A stretch of DNA of 64,000 nt, from the NCBI GenBank assembly GCA_034440635.1, contig JAOTON010001579.1, forward strand, positions 1 through 64,000, written 5' to 3'. Origin of the DNA: Lepas anatifera. Taxonomy: Eukaryota > Arthropoda > Thecostraca > Lepadidae. A program made the position numbers and the translations under genes. The notes below the pieces were generated by a model. The model was given only the letters and a program-made list of their open reading frames with translations. It was not told where the DNA came from and ran no database searches. Positions 1 through 11,537 of the stretch are shown one piece after another. The stretch's first letter is position 1. Each line of letters opens with the position of its first letter.

Positions 1-93
1 GTCGCACAAGAAGCGTGCGATGGAGTGTAGGTGCACTTTGTGCCCTGTCAGAACAACGTGTGACGTCATTTTGACATGATATCTGTGCTCCAG

Positions 94-258
94 CGGTGGA
101 CGGCGGCTGGACGCGGTACGGCGTCTGGACAGCGTGTGACGTCACGTGTCGCCAGAGCCGCCAGCGCACGTGCACGGCGCCCGCCCCCGCTCAAGGAGGG
201 CGGCGGTGTTCGGGGCCGGACCGAGAGCACCGTAACTGTTCGCGAACCGACTGTCACG
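94..258 (+). CDS. Thrombospondin type-1 repeat exon of a membrane protein
   Basis: An internal exon bounded by a cag acceptor at 91-93 and a GTGGGT donor at 259. It is phase 1 at both ends, usual for extracellular modules. The 55 codons encode one TSP1 repeat: W-x(5)-W-x-x-C-x-x-T-C near the start, then six cysteines in all with the RxR segment between (key residues WTRYGVWTACDVTC, RTC, RRC, NCS and TDC). TSP1 repeats bind glycosaminoglycans and partner proteins outside the cell. The next exon in phase encodes a transmembrane segment, so this is the membrane-proximal repeat of a type I membrane protein whose N-terminal exons lie left of the window. A semaphorin-5-like protein is one possibility (TSP1 repeats, one transmembrane helix, short tail). 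UNC5 is less likely because no ZU5 or death domain follows. The family is not proven. Confidence 0.85.
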
Positions 259-994
259 GTGGGTCGACTTCACTGATGGGCTTGTTGCCATATGTGTTTT
301 CTGCACATTTTGTAACTGAACGTAAAATTGGCACGACCTCACTGCTGGGCTTCCTGTTTATGTGTTCTGTGTAGATTTTGCAAGCAAACATCAGATATCT
401 CATTGATGCGCTTTTTTATCTGTGTTCCGTGCAGATTTTGTATCTGAATTCAGTCAAGCGTACTTGGTACTATTACTTATTACACCGTATTGGTTTATCA
501 GTCAAACGTTTTGGTCTGATTTCAGTCAAACGTAAAATTTTGCGGACCCCACTTTTGCCGAGTCCCAAACGCAGATTCCAGTTGCATGAGTTGATAAGTC
601 CGTTCCCGGTCTCGGTACGCCATTAGGGTGAACTGAAGCTGCTCATGTATTTGGAGAAATCGATGGGGTTATTGCTGTGTTTTCTGCATGTTTTCAATCA
701 TTCACTAGCACGCAACTAGCTCCCCTAAATCGGGTCCCTGTTCTGGAGAAGAACTGCTTCCCAGATGATGACATTCTACTTGATATGAATGACTTGTCGG
801 TTCTGGGGCTATTCAGTTCCAGATCATGAGAGCAAAAAGGAAAACAAAACATTAATGAGTCCTTCGAAATTGGAGGTTAGTTTAAGTGCTTACCATCTGG
901 TTGCATCCATAGACGGATCCAGGGGACAAACGGGGCATCTGCCGCCCCCCTCTGATCGATTCTCGGCGCCCTCTGAAAGGTCGATAGCCCCCGC

Positions 995-1283
995 CAGGGG
1001 CGGACGCAGAACCGAGTTTTGGGGGGCCAAACCCATGTCTGCCTCTTCTCCTGGGGGAGTGCGATTTTTTTAGTGCTCGACAGACCTAGTATAAGCTACC
1101 TCTCCAAGTACATGATCGCTCTCCTGGGGGAGTGAGGGGTGGGAACGAATGTTTTTGCTCGACAGACCTAGTGTAAACACTTTTTTCAAAAAAATTATCT
1201 TGCGTTTGGGGCGCCAAAGATAGTTTGCCCCCTCCAGCGCTTTCGGGGGGTGTGGCCGGAATGCCCCCCTGCGTCCGCCAATG
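995..1283. mobile_element. hAT-like miniature element with GGCGGACGCAG ends
   Basis: The left end reads CAGGGGCGGACGCAG (995-1009). The right end, CTGCGTCCGCCAATG (1269-1283), is its imperfect inverted complement. The interior has runs of G or C just inside the ends and two copies of a CTCGACAGACCTAGT motif (about 1076 and 1159). The flanking octamers GCCCCCGC and CCCTCCGC match at six of eight positions, consistent with an old 8-bp target duplication. No coding capacity. Related GC-rich ends occur at 10879-11035 and 11369-11529. Confidence 0.6.
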
Positions 1284-1467
1284 CCCTCCGCCACGCCCTT
1301 GAAGGGTAGCTTCCTACCTTCCCTAGGGCAGAAACTTTTGAATGTATCATCTACCTCTTCTCTCTTACAATAATCGGAAGCAACAACTTGTTAATAATCG
1401 TGTTTAGGAACTTTTAAACATCATCAGCGAAAAACAAGCAAGTGAAATGTTCAAATATAGTTCTTAA

Positions 1468-3115
1468 AGGGAATGTGGCACCTTGGTCAAATCCTGGAAT
1501 TTAGTGAAATTAGGCGTACTTTTAGCAAAAAATAATGAAACCACTCATGATTTCTCTGAAAAATTTACAATAAGCTCAATATTCCGTTTTTAAAAATACT
1601 CCTCTAGAAAAAGAAATAAATATCAGCCTGTGGATGATGTCACGATCTGGCAACCACTACCATACTTGAAACGCTGCAAGGGCTTCGATTGGCTGATGCT
1701 CATCGTGACGTCAGCATATGTCGTCACACCAGTAGCTCACAACAATGGCCGCCCGGCGACGGGCTGATGGGGGGCTAGTGTCAGGTAGGTTTTAGCTTTT
1801 TTTCTACGGAAATATCAAGTTCCAAGACAAATGACAAATGGAGTACCGGATTTTCCGACTTGCTTTACAACTTGGCTATCTCAGTTAACCCTTGCCCCGG
1901 TGGCGGGTACGAGCCACCTTCGCCCTGGTGGGGGGCTAAAAAAGACCCCCCCACGATCTCAAAAACTAAGAGAGCTAGAAAAAAGCGCAAAACGGCAATC
2001 GAAAGCTCTTCGAAAATGATTTTGAAAATACTTCGGTCTTTTTTTCTTGTCAGGTCAATATCAAGGTCACCAGAGGTCAAAATAGGTCAAAATCGCTAAT
2101 ATGAGGTGTACTAAGAAAACCTCCTATATCTCAGAAACTAAGATAGCTAGAAACATTTTTCTAACACCATTCGAAAGCTCTTGAGATGCGCTTTCATTAC
2201 AGTGACATTCATTTTCGTGTCAGGTCAAAGCCTAGGGAGCTACAGGTCACTAAATATTGGGCATATTCTTGGGAATATCCATAGCCACCCATGCATAAGG
2301 GCGTTTACTTTTGGCTAATAGCTTCCAAACCAAACAAGATACAGCCATAGTTTATGCACCATTGCAATCCTCTCGTCAATACGAATCGAATGATATATGA
2401 TATTGCTATGCCAGGTGAAATCTAAGAATTTGACCTGACCCAGGTCAACTGTCTGACCCAACTTGACCTGGTATAGTCATGATGTATATCATTTGACTTC
2501 CAGTGACTATACAAACACTTTGGTGACAAAATCAAAGCTCTATCTTAGTTTATTCAAAATCTATAGAGAAAAACACAAAAATGCTTATTTGACGTAAGGT
2601 GACCTTTTAAAGGTCACAAGTCAAAAATTTTGGTATCAGCTTCAGCAATGGGCTAAGAGCAAGTCGTAACCGATGTTTGAAGTTGATTCCATCCATACTT
2701 ACTGAGAAAAGCTCATTTCGTGATTTTCCCCATGCATTGTCAATGGGGAGGTCATGCTCTGCACATGACCTTAGGTCACCAATATCAAAAATCCCAGAAC
2801 AAATGTTGTAGCTCCTGGTGGGCCCAAGATGTGGTATGAGTTTCAACTTGATCGATTAACCCTTCTTTTAGTTATGCCGTCCTAAGTATTTTTGAGGTGA
2901 GGTCACTTCACCTGACCTGGTGACCTGACCTGATATGACCTTGAGCCAAAATTTTCAGGAAAGATGTAAAAATGATGAAGGAACAGCTAGACCAAGTTTG
3001 GCGGCGCTGCGCGCCGCCGTTTTTTGGCCACTTTGGAAAAACCCGAGGGGGGTCTAAAAAGACCCCCCCACCCGGGCGAAGGTTAAAATCACGTTGTGAA
3101 GGTGCCACATTCCCT
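1468..3115 (+). mobile_element. Family A TTAA miniature element, interrupted
   Basis: Starts AGGGAATGTGGCACCTT right after TTAA (1464-1467) and ends with the inverted complement AAGGTGCCACATTCCCT before TTAA (3116-3119). TTAA duplication is the hallmark of piggyBac-type insertion. The interior contains the family's shared segment (ATGATGTCACGATCTGGCAA, then a TGACGTCA-rich stretch) and no coding frame. At its internal TTAA (1885-1888) a family B element has inserted, so family A was here first. Confidence 0.85.
1889..3082 (+). mobile_element. Family B TTAA element (CTTGCCCCGG subtype) nested in family A
   Basis: Bounded by TTAA at 1885-1888 and 3083-3086. The GC-rich ends form subterminal hairpins (GGGGGGCT/AGACCCCCC). 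The interior is packed with TGACCT and AGGTCA hexamers and has no convincing gene. Removing it restores a continuous family A element. A reverse-oriented relative lies at 39993-41185. Confidence 0.85.
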
Positions 3116-3178
3116 TTAATGCGAACCCACGCAATGGTTTTTGAAGTCGACACGTCCTCAAATCCCAACCAGGAGGAT

Positions 3179-3318
3179 AGTGATGATGATGATGATGATG
3201 ATGGTGATGAAGATGATGATGATTATGATGGTGATGGTGATAATGATGATGATATGATGATGATGATGAGGGTGATCATGATAGTGATGATCATGATGAC
3301 GATGTCTCGTCTAATGGA
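3179..3318 (+). repeat. GAT trinucleotide microsatellite
   Basis: An imperfect (GAT)n tract with occasional GGT and GAC triplets. It makes an apparent Asp/Met-rich open frame that is a consequence of the repeat, not a gene. Confidence 0.9.
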
Positions 3319-4715
3319 GTGATTTTCTTTCAGAGGCACGTGCCGTTTTGCTGAGCCAGACGTCAGAAGCTGGAGGTTGGTGGCCTATCCTTAACTATCG
3401 TGAGAGGCCAGAGAACGGTGAAACAGTACAGTAGGCCATGCCCAAGAACATTCAGTTGCAATCCGAGACGATTTCTGTTTCGTTTCCTTGGATACTCGTA
3501 ATATCGAACAAACAGTATGAAAATCAATATACTCCATCTAAAGCCAACCACTATCCGAAAGTTTGCTACACCGTGTTTGTTAGCTTTACCAAACAACCAG
3601 TTTAATTCCTAAGGTTCAACAAGGATCATTGTTATGTGGATATCTTCAGCAAAATAATGTGAAACAAGTTCCTTCAGATTACCTCCAGTTTGAGAAAAGT
3701 CAATTGGCAAACCAAAATGAGGGACAATATCCGGCCCGAATCCAAGTCTTGTTCCGAAATTTATCACCTTATCTGGAAACTCTTTCCATTCAGTCAACGG
3801 TTCAGGAATGCGTCTGAACATAAGTTTCCAATAGAAACCCACTCTATCTAGCTATTAGTAACTGACCCGGAAGTGGTGTCGGTTGTCTCGGCTGCTGGCA
3901 ATGTTGAGCCTCTTTTTTAAGGAGTATAATTGTATGCCTCTAATTTTTGGTGACGCATATATATAAAGATGGACCATGTCGAAATATGCCACTTTCACAC
4001 CGGTATCCTCAGTTAAATATCTATGGTGGACTGGTCAAAATTGAAGTGTCATTGAATATTTCAGTGCCAAATGTGATAGGGTCCTGGCAATTGAGTGTAT
4101 ACTAGGGCAAGGAGGAGGCACATCTGGGCCTAGCTGGTACGTCGGAGTTTAGAAAGACAAACGTGAACGTACTCGCGTTTTCTTAAAATAATTATGCAAG
4201 TTGAGTTGTGCCCCTGCTGTCGACTTTTTTTAGCAAGATGTTCTAGAAAATTCTTCCAATTCCGGCACCTTAAATTCGATTAAAAGCACTGCTGGTCTAT
4301 ATTCATTCTAGAGTCCGGTGATAAATCAGTCAGAAAATATAGACCTGATAACCAAACCCTAGACTTCAGATATCCACAAAAGGCTAAAATGTTTATATGA
4401 TAGGTCTAGACCTATATACATGCATAGAATTGCCTGTGAGCTCCAAAGTGATGTTTCTAATGAATGTTGGTTTTATTCCACTACCCAGCTGCGTGTGTGC
4501 CGTATTCACATCTAAAGGCATGAGGACGACGGCACCACAGCATTTACTGAGCTCTGAAGGTGACCGGGATTTGACCCGAACAGCCGTTGGTTAGACGCGT
4601 CGACGTTTTTGGTGCTCAGTCCCTGTTCTACATAGTGTATCTGCTTCAAGTGATAAGTTTCATTGTACCTACTTCAATTACCTAACTCGGCCAATAACCA
4701 GCTGCCTTTTTTCAG

Positions 4716-4862
4716 CGGCGCGCGCCGTGGGCCCTTCTGACGTCACGCTATACGTCAGCTTGGCGCTGGCCCTTCTGGTTTTTCCTATGGTGGCGCTGCT
4801 GGCTCTCAAGCTGTACCGGCGAAAGGGCCGGAGACAGAGCGCCTACGGCCTCACGGATAGAG
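4716..4862 (+). CDS. Transmembrane exon of the TSP1 membrane protein
   Basis: The acceptor is ctttttttcag at 4715 and the donor is G|GTTAGA at 4863. The 147-nt exon is phase 1 at both ends and joins in frame to the TSP1 exon. It encodes a short linker, a hydrophobic helix of about 23 residues (from VTLYVSLALALLVFP to ALLAL), and a strongly basic stop-transfer run (KLYRRKGRRQ). The protein is therefore single-pass with the TSP1 repeat outside and the following exons in the cytoplasm. Confidence 0.85.
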
Positions 4863-5963
4863 GTTAGATGGAAGAGAGAGAGAAAGAGGGGGAGTTCCAT
4901 TCTATGACAAATATGTGTGCCTCGTAAAGCTACCATGTTGCAGAAATATACCTGCCCCTGCCTGGGTGTGCAGTGTGCTTCCCAAGCGATTACTATTCGT
5001 GCTTCAGGACAAACATTCTAGTACAAGTTGAAGCAACTTTAAAATTCCTTCCATTCGCTGTTTAACATCCTGCCCATGGGTGCCGAAAGTAGGGGGAGTC
5101 GGGGAGGGGGGCGTGTCCCCTCCTGTTGGCCAACCAGGGGGGACGTCCTTCCAGATTTTGGGTCCATCGTCATTAATGCTGTCAGGTTCCGAATACGCTC
5201 AAAATTCGCCTCCCCCGGTCAGCACCAGCCCGGGTCCGTCCCCTGTCAAGGTGGCGCCCTTGATCCTGCCCGCTTTGTTATCTGTACTTATGACACAATC
5301 CTGCTCCCTTGAGCTCACTAAACGGAAATTCAGACACATGTTCGATATAAATATCGGGCTGTGATCATATTTGTCTCGGATGGGATATGGAAAACAATGC
5401 AGTCGTTTTTGTGTGATTCATGCTTTCATGATTCATGTTGATAGGTTTTGGAGTGCTGAGGCGATGAGCATGATTATAACGTGTTGAGGTGTATAGAAGC
5501 CTGTCTTTTCGAATCCTGGATGTAAATTACACGGATATTATATATTCGGACACATCCCTTTATCAGAATCAGGTAGGTAAAATCAAGAATTCTCAATGAT
5601 AGTGTACCCAGACCTCGAATTCGAGGAGACAGACCAGTATACACCTTATCAACTTGGTCATGTTTTATATTACATGTAGGGTTTTTTAAGAAATATTTTG
5701 TTGGCCGTAATGGAAATAATCCTTCTTTCTGAGGCCTCAGGCTGTAACTGTTTACTAGCGTGCCTATTTTTGTACATAGGGGCCGGTATCAACGAGTGAT
5801 GTAACGAGGATTGGGCAATAGTAAACGAAATCGAGGAAAATGTTGTTTTTTCTACAAAACGGCAAAATGTGATGGTTCTGGAGGAGATGCACCTTGTCGA
5901 CAGCCCCCCTCCCCTCTTCTATCCCCGTCGAAATTAGTGTTTAACACTGATTATGTCCGGAAG
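4863..5963 (+). other. Intron after the transmembrane exon
   Basis: About 1.1 kb with no recognised exon. The only identifiable content is a PLE-related repeat at about 5435-5655. Confidence 0.6.
5435..5655 (-). repeat. PLE-related repeat with hammerhead-like motif
   Basis: Shares a long stretch with the inverted-repeat elements at 45063-45405 and 45954-48826: the segment from TTTTGGAGTGCTG to CATCCCTTTATCAGAATCA, then a short inverted piece (TTCGAGGAGACAG). On the minus strand at 5575-5545 it has a degenerate hammerhead core: CTGATAA, a short stem-loop, then GAA and TATATAAT. It looks like a deletion derivative that lost most of one arm. Confidence 0.6.
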
Positions 5964-6116
5964 GTTACGAGGTCAAGTATCATGGCAGCAGCAAGAAACA
6001 GCTGAGCTACACGCCGGACCTGACATCTGCTGACAGTCCTGCGAACTCCACATCTCCAAGTCGGGATTTCGCATACAATATTTTGAGTGGATCTGGCAGT
6101 GGGGTAGTAAAAGCAG
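5964..6116 (+). CDS. Cytoplasmic tail exon 1 of the TSP1 membrane protein
   Basis: The only acceptor that keeps the frame open from the transmembrane exon is CCGGAAG|GT (5963/5964). It gives a 153-nt exon in phase 1 at both ends with donor GCAG|GTGAGA. The encoded tail is hydrophilic and rich in Ser, Thr, Pro and Lys (YEVKYHGSSKKQLSY, then DFAYNILSGSGSG). Its Tyr residues could be phosphorylation sites; that is inference. The acceptor has a weak pyrimidine tract. The strong GTGAGA donor is out of phase with the next exon, so a weaker in-phase donor (GTAGTA at 6104 or GTAAAA at 6107) or a missed small exon may be used. Confidence 0.6.
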
Positions 6117-6504
6117 GTGAGAGGCATATGTTCCATTCCTACCGTGTTAGCTCCTAGTGTTTGGACAGGTTTGCTTTGAGAGAGGCGTGAACTGTAAATC
6201 AACTGGTTGGATTGCTTAGAAGGTTTTAAATTGATATGTGCCTTTTTTGTTTCGCTTTGGAGCTTAGATAGCCCGTTAAAATAGTTTTCGCTTCGGCTTT
6301 TTTTCAATTGTGGCTAGAAAAATTATTGTATTAGTTTTATAGTTTTACTATATGTAATTTGACGTCTATTTTACGTCATTCTGCTTTAAAACGAGGGACG
6401 ACTATGGACAAGTAGCCTACATTTATCCGTAGGTGTCAAAACTGGCAGTGTTTGAGAGTGCCTTAAGAGCAGAGACAATTTTTGGGAAACGACCGCTCCG
6501 AGAG

Positions 6505-6505
<1 letters not shown>

Positions 6506-6557
<52 letters not shown>
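6506..6557 (+). repeat. AT dinucleotide microsatellite
   Basis: About 26 uninterrupted AT units inside the intron between two tail exons. Confidence 0.95.
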
Positions 6558-6563
<6 letters not shown>

Positions 6564-6726
6564 GTCACCCAGTTTGGGTTTGCTGTAAGTCATTGTTGTA
6601 AAGCTTGCGATTCTCCTAGATTTTCACAACAATTTACCCAAATTTGGGGATATTTTTATTGTTGCCTCCGCTGCTCAATCATCGCTGCTTTCCGACTGAA
6701 TAATTCCATCTCCCTGATTGTTTCAG

Positions 6727-6934
6727 TACAGTGACCGACCTTTCCTTAACGCAGGACCGCAGCCTGAGAATCAGTACGCAGAGCCCCTTCTGCCCCTGCC
6801 CCGGAACAGGGGTCCGGCGCCAGCTCTGGATGTCAACAGAGCTTCCCCAGCCTTCCGCAGCTCCCAGCAGTCCCATGGCTCCAGCAGCTCGCGCGAGAAT
6901 CCACACAGCAGCGCCTCGTCCTACTGCAGCTCAC
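6727..6934 (+). CDS. Cytoplasmic tail exon 2 of the TSP1 membrane protein
   Basis: The acceptor is tgtttcag at 6726 and the donor is TCAC|GTGCGT at 6935. Length is 208 nt, entering in phase 0 and leaving in phase 1. The frame beginning YSDRPFLNAGPQPENQYAEP and ending in a Ser-rich stretch (SSSSRENPHSSASSYCSS) is the one that continues into the last exon. The product is low-complexity, Pro/Ser-rich and cytoplasmic. A longer open frame in another phase across this exon and its intron is judged a shadow. Confidence 0.65.
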
Positions 6935-7714
6935 GTGCGTCCCGCCAGAATTCTGCCTCGTGGCCCATTGAATGGATGTAGAGCAGGGACTCGAAGCCGA
7001 ACATGTCGGCCTGTCGGACGCACTGGAGTCCGGATAAAAGAGTCGGTCACTTTCAGACAATTCTCCCCCAGAAGAGGGGACCAGACAATTACTTCCCCCA
7101 AACCCCTCAATTTTGACCGATATTCTTTGAAAACACTTGTTTTCCGCGACTTTGGGCCCGTTCCCCAAACTGTCGGCCTGGTTCCCACCCTGTTTTCAGA
7201 GCGGAGGAGACACGATGGTGCTGCCATCTTCCTGATTATATACATGTGTGCAGTGCAGTGTATATGTGTTTTCGGTACACACCAATCATCGCAACTTAAC
7301 TGAATGACTTTTAAGCCTCATTGTCGGTCGGTAATTGGGAATCCGAGTTAATCTTGTCCCAAGGCCATATAGTTGTTATTTTACTTTGTAAGCTTTGGCT
7401 GGTAGTGGTTGAAGAGATCATCAGTTAGCTTGTGGGTTTTCTACGTGAAGGAGCGGGATCCCTTCGCAAGGGATAATTTGGTGTTCTGGAATACCCCATA
7501 ACTACAATTGTTTAGGAGCTGGAATAAAAATGTAGTATTTTGGTGATCATGACATAACGGGATAGTTCATGGGATTTTAGAGTCTATGTAATGTCTACAG
7601 ACGGGTGGAAATTGATTTCTTGATGTGGAGCGTTATTGATTAAATAGCGTGTCATTACCTTGTTTTGACAGATTCTTCATCGCCTTCCAACTAACTTTCT
7701 GTATTCTCCTGTAG

Positions 7715-7845
7715 GTTCGTCAACTACCTCACCTCAGAGGAGCCATCAGCAGCAATACCCTGGGCTAGTAGCGATGCCAAGTTCTAGAACAGTGAGTCCA
7801 TCGGGACATCAACACGCTGGTGCTTTTTATGAGCTGAGAACTTGA
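7715..7845 (+). CDS. Last coding exon of the TSP1 membrane protein
   Basis: The acceptor is ctcctgtag at 7714. Entering in phase 1 it completes an Arg codon and continues SSTTSPQRSHQQQYPG through to AFYELRT and a TGA stop at 7843-7845. The product is Ser/Gln/His-rich, like the previous exon. No clear AATAAA close downstream was found, so the 3' UTR end is not set. Confidence 0.7.
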
Positions 7846-10497
7846 TGAGTGTCGTCGCCCGGATTTGATTGGTGACGTCAGTGATTACCTCCCATTGGTC
7901 GGTTAACGTCACAGCCGTGATTGGTCGTTTGATATTACTGATTGGCTAAGCCAAATGTCGCTGGCCAAGTGAAGACGAGTGAAGTGACAGCAACTTTGCA
8001 TTGAAGACTTCGTCCTGTCATATAAATAGTGTTTCCAAAGTGCATTGCTTCAACTGGGTGCTCTGTTTTCCAAGGGTACCCACTCTGGAGTTTTGTTTTT
8101 TTTTGTCGATTTGTGTCTTTATTGTAGCATGACATGACTTACGAAGACATTCCAGGCCACCAGGCATTGGTAAGGCAAGGTGAAAAGAAGATGGTACACC
8201 CTGATCAACCCACCCAGCGCCCGGGCGCCCTTTGAAACCACCCCGCGCCCCTTCAAAACGTCAGTTCCTATCCCACCCCCAGTTCAAATATTAACGCCAC
8301 CGCTATGAAATTTGGTGCTCCTTTAACAGGTTAAATCTGAGTAATTAGCGCCCCCTGTCCCAATTTGGACCCTCCAAATCCTCATGGCTCCCCTGACTGG
8401 AGTGCCCCCTCCGTCGGAAATCCTGGAAAATTTTGATATATGAAAAAAATGGTGACTTGGTGACGTGAAACCTACTGATAATTCCAAGTAGTCTTCCGGC
8501 TCATGTGATTTGCGGAGTGCTTGTTTTTTATCGAATCGATGACCTTGATACCCCTTCAAAAACTATTTTGTCAGTGTTTTCACATTTATCTCATTCTTAT
8601 TTTATCAGTTGTTAAGACTGATGACTCTCGAACACTTGTATGTGCGTAAAACTAGTGCTGAAAGCTTTTGTATACAATGATCAAGTGCAAGCAACAGCGG
8701 GTTCTGTGGGCAGTATAATGCAGTGAAATGGGGGGAGCTGGGTACATATACCCCCCATGAAATGTTAAATTTTCCACTCACCATGTGGCGTGGACCGGAA
8801 AGAAAGAGGCCCATCCCCACTAAATAGTTTACCTCCGCCATTGTTGCGAGCAGTGAGCTACTCAGGAGAGTCTAATAGTGGTAATTTGTGCATGTCTACA
8901 TATCCAACAATTCTGCAGTCCCTACGTGTCCCGGCCATCACAATCACATCAACGCTAGAATGGATTAGGGTAGTGCTGATACGTGTTGATACGCTCTCCA
9001 GTAAAGCAGCCATTAAATAACAGCTATCTTATTTTCCGTGAAAACTGCGGAGTGTCTGATCATATACATATATAACATCCCACTTTCCTAATGTTACCTA
9101 CCCGTGTTTTCAACAATATGGTTTTACCATGTGTGCATTCAAAAGCGTATATTTCGGATTCAGCGTTCGCGGATGCATATTTCTTGATTTTGGTAGCCGT
9201 TTAAGCATGAGTAGTTATATGACAATTTCATTTGTCGTTTGCTGCACATCTTACTCGAGGTTCCTCGTGGAGGAAGGGAGCTCTTGCACGAATGTCTGGC
9301 CATCTCCCGAGTTTTTGTAAAAAGTTATTCACATCCAGAAGAATGAATCATATAGCAGTGTATAGGAAGTCCCCGCAGTATATTATCGTGGTTGACTTTA
9401 CCGCAATAATCCCAGGTCTGCGCAAAGATTTGACGTAGCTTGGCTGTAGTAAAGGCATTATTTTACTCTGTTTCTAGTCACTGTGTAGGCTATAGAACGC
9501 TTCCTACTTGGAAGATGTAATTTTTGTTCGTCGAAGAAGCTGAACCGAGCTGTGCGACCAGCGAATGTCTCGAATAGGAAATATGTGTGAGATCTAATTT
9601 GTGTTATATTATCGTAAAATGTATACGGAAGTGCTACTGCCACTGTTTTTTATGTCTGTTTTTCTTAGTTAAAATGATGAATTGCTCCAGATGACTGCGA
9701 ACATGTATTTTATAATACATTCTAAGTGAGCAATCTGACGTTTGATCGGCTGTGACCGTATGACCTACGTTATCAGTGCGCCCTAACCCCCTCCCCTTTA
9801 CTCACCTGTGGCTTTGGAGGTAAAATTTGGCGGGAAGGCTTGTTGCTAACAACCCTGTACCCAGGTTTTTTTCTGGCCCGTTGCATCATCACAAAAAGTC
9901 TGGCAAGATTTTACGAGTTGAACATCATGATTGCAAGATCCGGCCAATATTAAACGCCTCCTTAGGCTTCCCGTGGGTACCCAAAGACGACGCAGTGGAG
10001 CCTTGTCACAGCATCGCTTCTTTTCTTCCCCGCTGGACCTCAGCACACCACCCACTGAACAGCCTTGTTTTTAGGCGTATCAGGCTGTCTGGGAAAGCCT
10101 CAAAACAAACCCAACTAACTGTCCGGATCTCTTCCGCCGAAAAGTTTCCACGGAAGTGTTCTGTTGTTGTTGTTGTTGTTTCCTTTTTGCTGAGAGAGCT
10201 GGGTAGCATGGAGCTGCCGGAAGCATGGTAGGGTCCGTCCGTCTGTTGCCAGTTTGAAACTTTGCAAGTCTGCGGACGAATTCGAGGGGGAGTGATGAAC
10301 AATGGGGCGAACAAGACCTGAAGAAAGGCCAAATCAAAAGTTGAGTCCAGATGCGCAAACTTTGAAGCGCGAAACGTGAAAACCACATCAGCAAGATGCT
10401 CCTCTCACTAAACATGAAATTTAAACGGTGCCGAACTGCATGAAGCTCAAGAATGGTGTACACTGTACATGAAAGAGTATGCGCCAGTGGCACGTCA
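7846..10497. other. Intergenic DNA, no gene recognised
   Basis: About 2.65 kb after the TSP1-gene stop, presumably beginning with its 3' UTR. Open frames here are short and without recognisable domains; the longest (9827-10231) has no splice or composition support. Confidence 0.5.
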
Positions 10498-10656
10498 ATA
10501 TATATATATTATATTATCTTATATTATAATATATAATATATAATTATAATATATATAATAATATATTACTTTATATTATAATATATATATTATATATATT
10601 ATATTATATATATATATTATATATTATATTATACATTATATTATATGTTATATTAT
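10498..10656. repeat. AT-rich palindromic satellite tract
   Basis: Almost pure A and T with repeated TATATATT, ATTATATTAT and their complements. It could extrude as cruciforms. No coding content. Confidence 0.9.
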
Positions 10657-10878
10657 CTGCAATGCTAACCTTTTTCACAGGGGTGGAAACAGGGGACCTC
10701 TGTACCAAATTTTCAGCGTCTTTTGCCCGTTTAGCCCAGACCCACCATCAATTCCACCGTGGCCTATACAACGGAGCTGCCAGAAGACACCTTCAGCCGC
10801 GGATCCCGTGGGCGCCGGAGGCACAGGGCTCGGCAGCCGATGGTACACTCGGCTTAGGTACATACCCACACGCATCGG

Positions 10879-11035
10879 CAGTGACGGATCCAGGAGAACA
10901 TTTCGGGGAGGGGGGTCGAGCCTCCCCCGGCATTGCCTCGGAGCAGCATTCGGCTATGCATTAACTATACACACGATGACATTTTGGAGGAGGGGGGCTT
11001 GAGCACCCTAGCCCCCCCTCTTGTCTTCGCCACTG
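10879..11035. mobile_element. Small CAGTG...CACTG miniature element
   Basis: Begins CAGTGACGGATCCAGG and ends TTCGCCACTG. Just inside the ends are G-run and C-run segments (GGAGGGGGGTCGAGCC, then CCTAGCCCCCC). The layout matches the 11369-11529 element. The flanking octamers do not match well, so the target duplication is lost or the ends are approximate. Confidence 0.55.
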
Positions 11036-11368
11036 CATATAGGAGGCGCAGAAAACAAGCAGCCAGGGAGCGCTTCCGGAGATCACATACGCAACGAATG
11101 CAACAAACTTGGTGGTCAGCAATTTGAACTAAGGGCACAACGCAAGTACAAATTTCAACTTTGAAATTCACTTCAAAACTAGGGAGCAAATGCTACTCAT
11201 GGCCCTGACTTAAATGGCGTATCCGTGGTGTCTTAAAAGCTTGCCCTCTCCAATGAGATCATGAATCTGAGATTGTCATTTTCCCTCACAAAATAAATGT
11301 ATATTGACAATAGATATCATGTTAGAACTCATGGTCAACAACTGCACAATGCAACTGACCATGTCAAG

Positions 11369-11529
11369 CAGTGACGGCGGAACGTCCGAATTTAAGGGGG
11401 GGCACCATTGACTTTACACCCCATTTCTTTCCAGTCAACGCCATAGGGTTAGTGTTAAAATTTCTGGTTTAAGGGGCGCACCGTGCCCCGGTGTCCCCCC
11501 TCCCCCTCCCGCCAGTTCCGCCGCCAGTG
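11369..11529. mobile_element. hAT-type miniature element with 8-bp target duplication
   Basis: 161 bp. The left end is CAGTGACGGCGGAAC and the right end GTTCCGCCGCCAGTG, inverted complements apart from a few changes. It is flanked by an exact direct repeat, ATGTCAAG, at 11361-11368 and 11530-11537. An 8-bp duplication with CA...TG ends fits the hAT superfamily. Non-coding, so mobilised by a transposase elsewhere. Confidence 0.8.
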
Positions 11530-11537
11530 ATGTCAAG

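Larger units (their letters stand above)
259..4715 (+). other. Intron of the TSP1 membrane-protein gene
   Basis: About 4.5 kb between the TSP1 exon and the transmembrane exon. It holds a hAT-like miniature element (995-1283), a nested pair of TTAA elements (1468-3115) and a GAT microsatellite. I see no further exon in 300-990 or 3320-4700; the short open frames there lack recognisable domains. Confidence 0.7.

Noticed and set aside
3178..3322. Asp/Glu-like acidic protein tail
   Set aside because: Produced by the GAT microsatellite.
6731..7303. 190-codon frame across the second tail exon
   Set aside because: It runs through the GTGCGT donor and intron, and its phase does not join the last exon; the Ser-rich frame does.
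4716..7845. Assignment of the TSP1 membrane gene to UNC5
   Set aside because: No ZU5 or death domain follows the transmembrane exon, and a stop ends the short tail.
9827..10493. Overlapping open frames of 126-137 codons on both strands
   Set aside because: No domain, no codon-like composition and a GTT repeat in the middle; all strands are similarly open.
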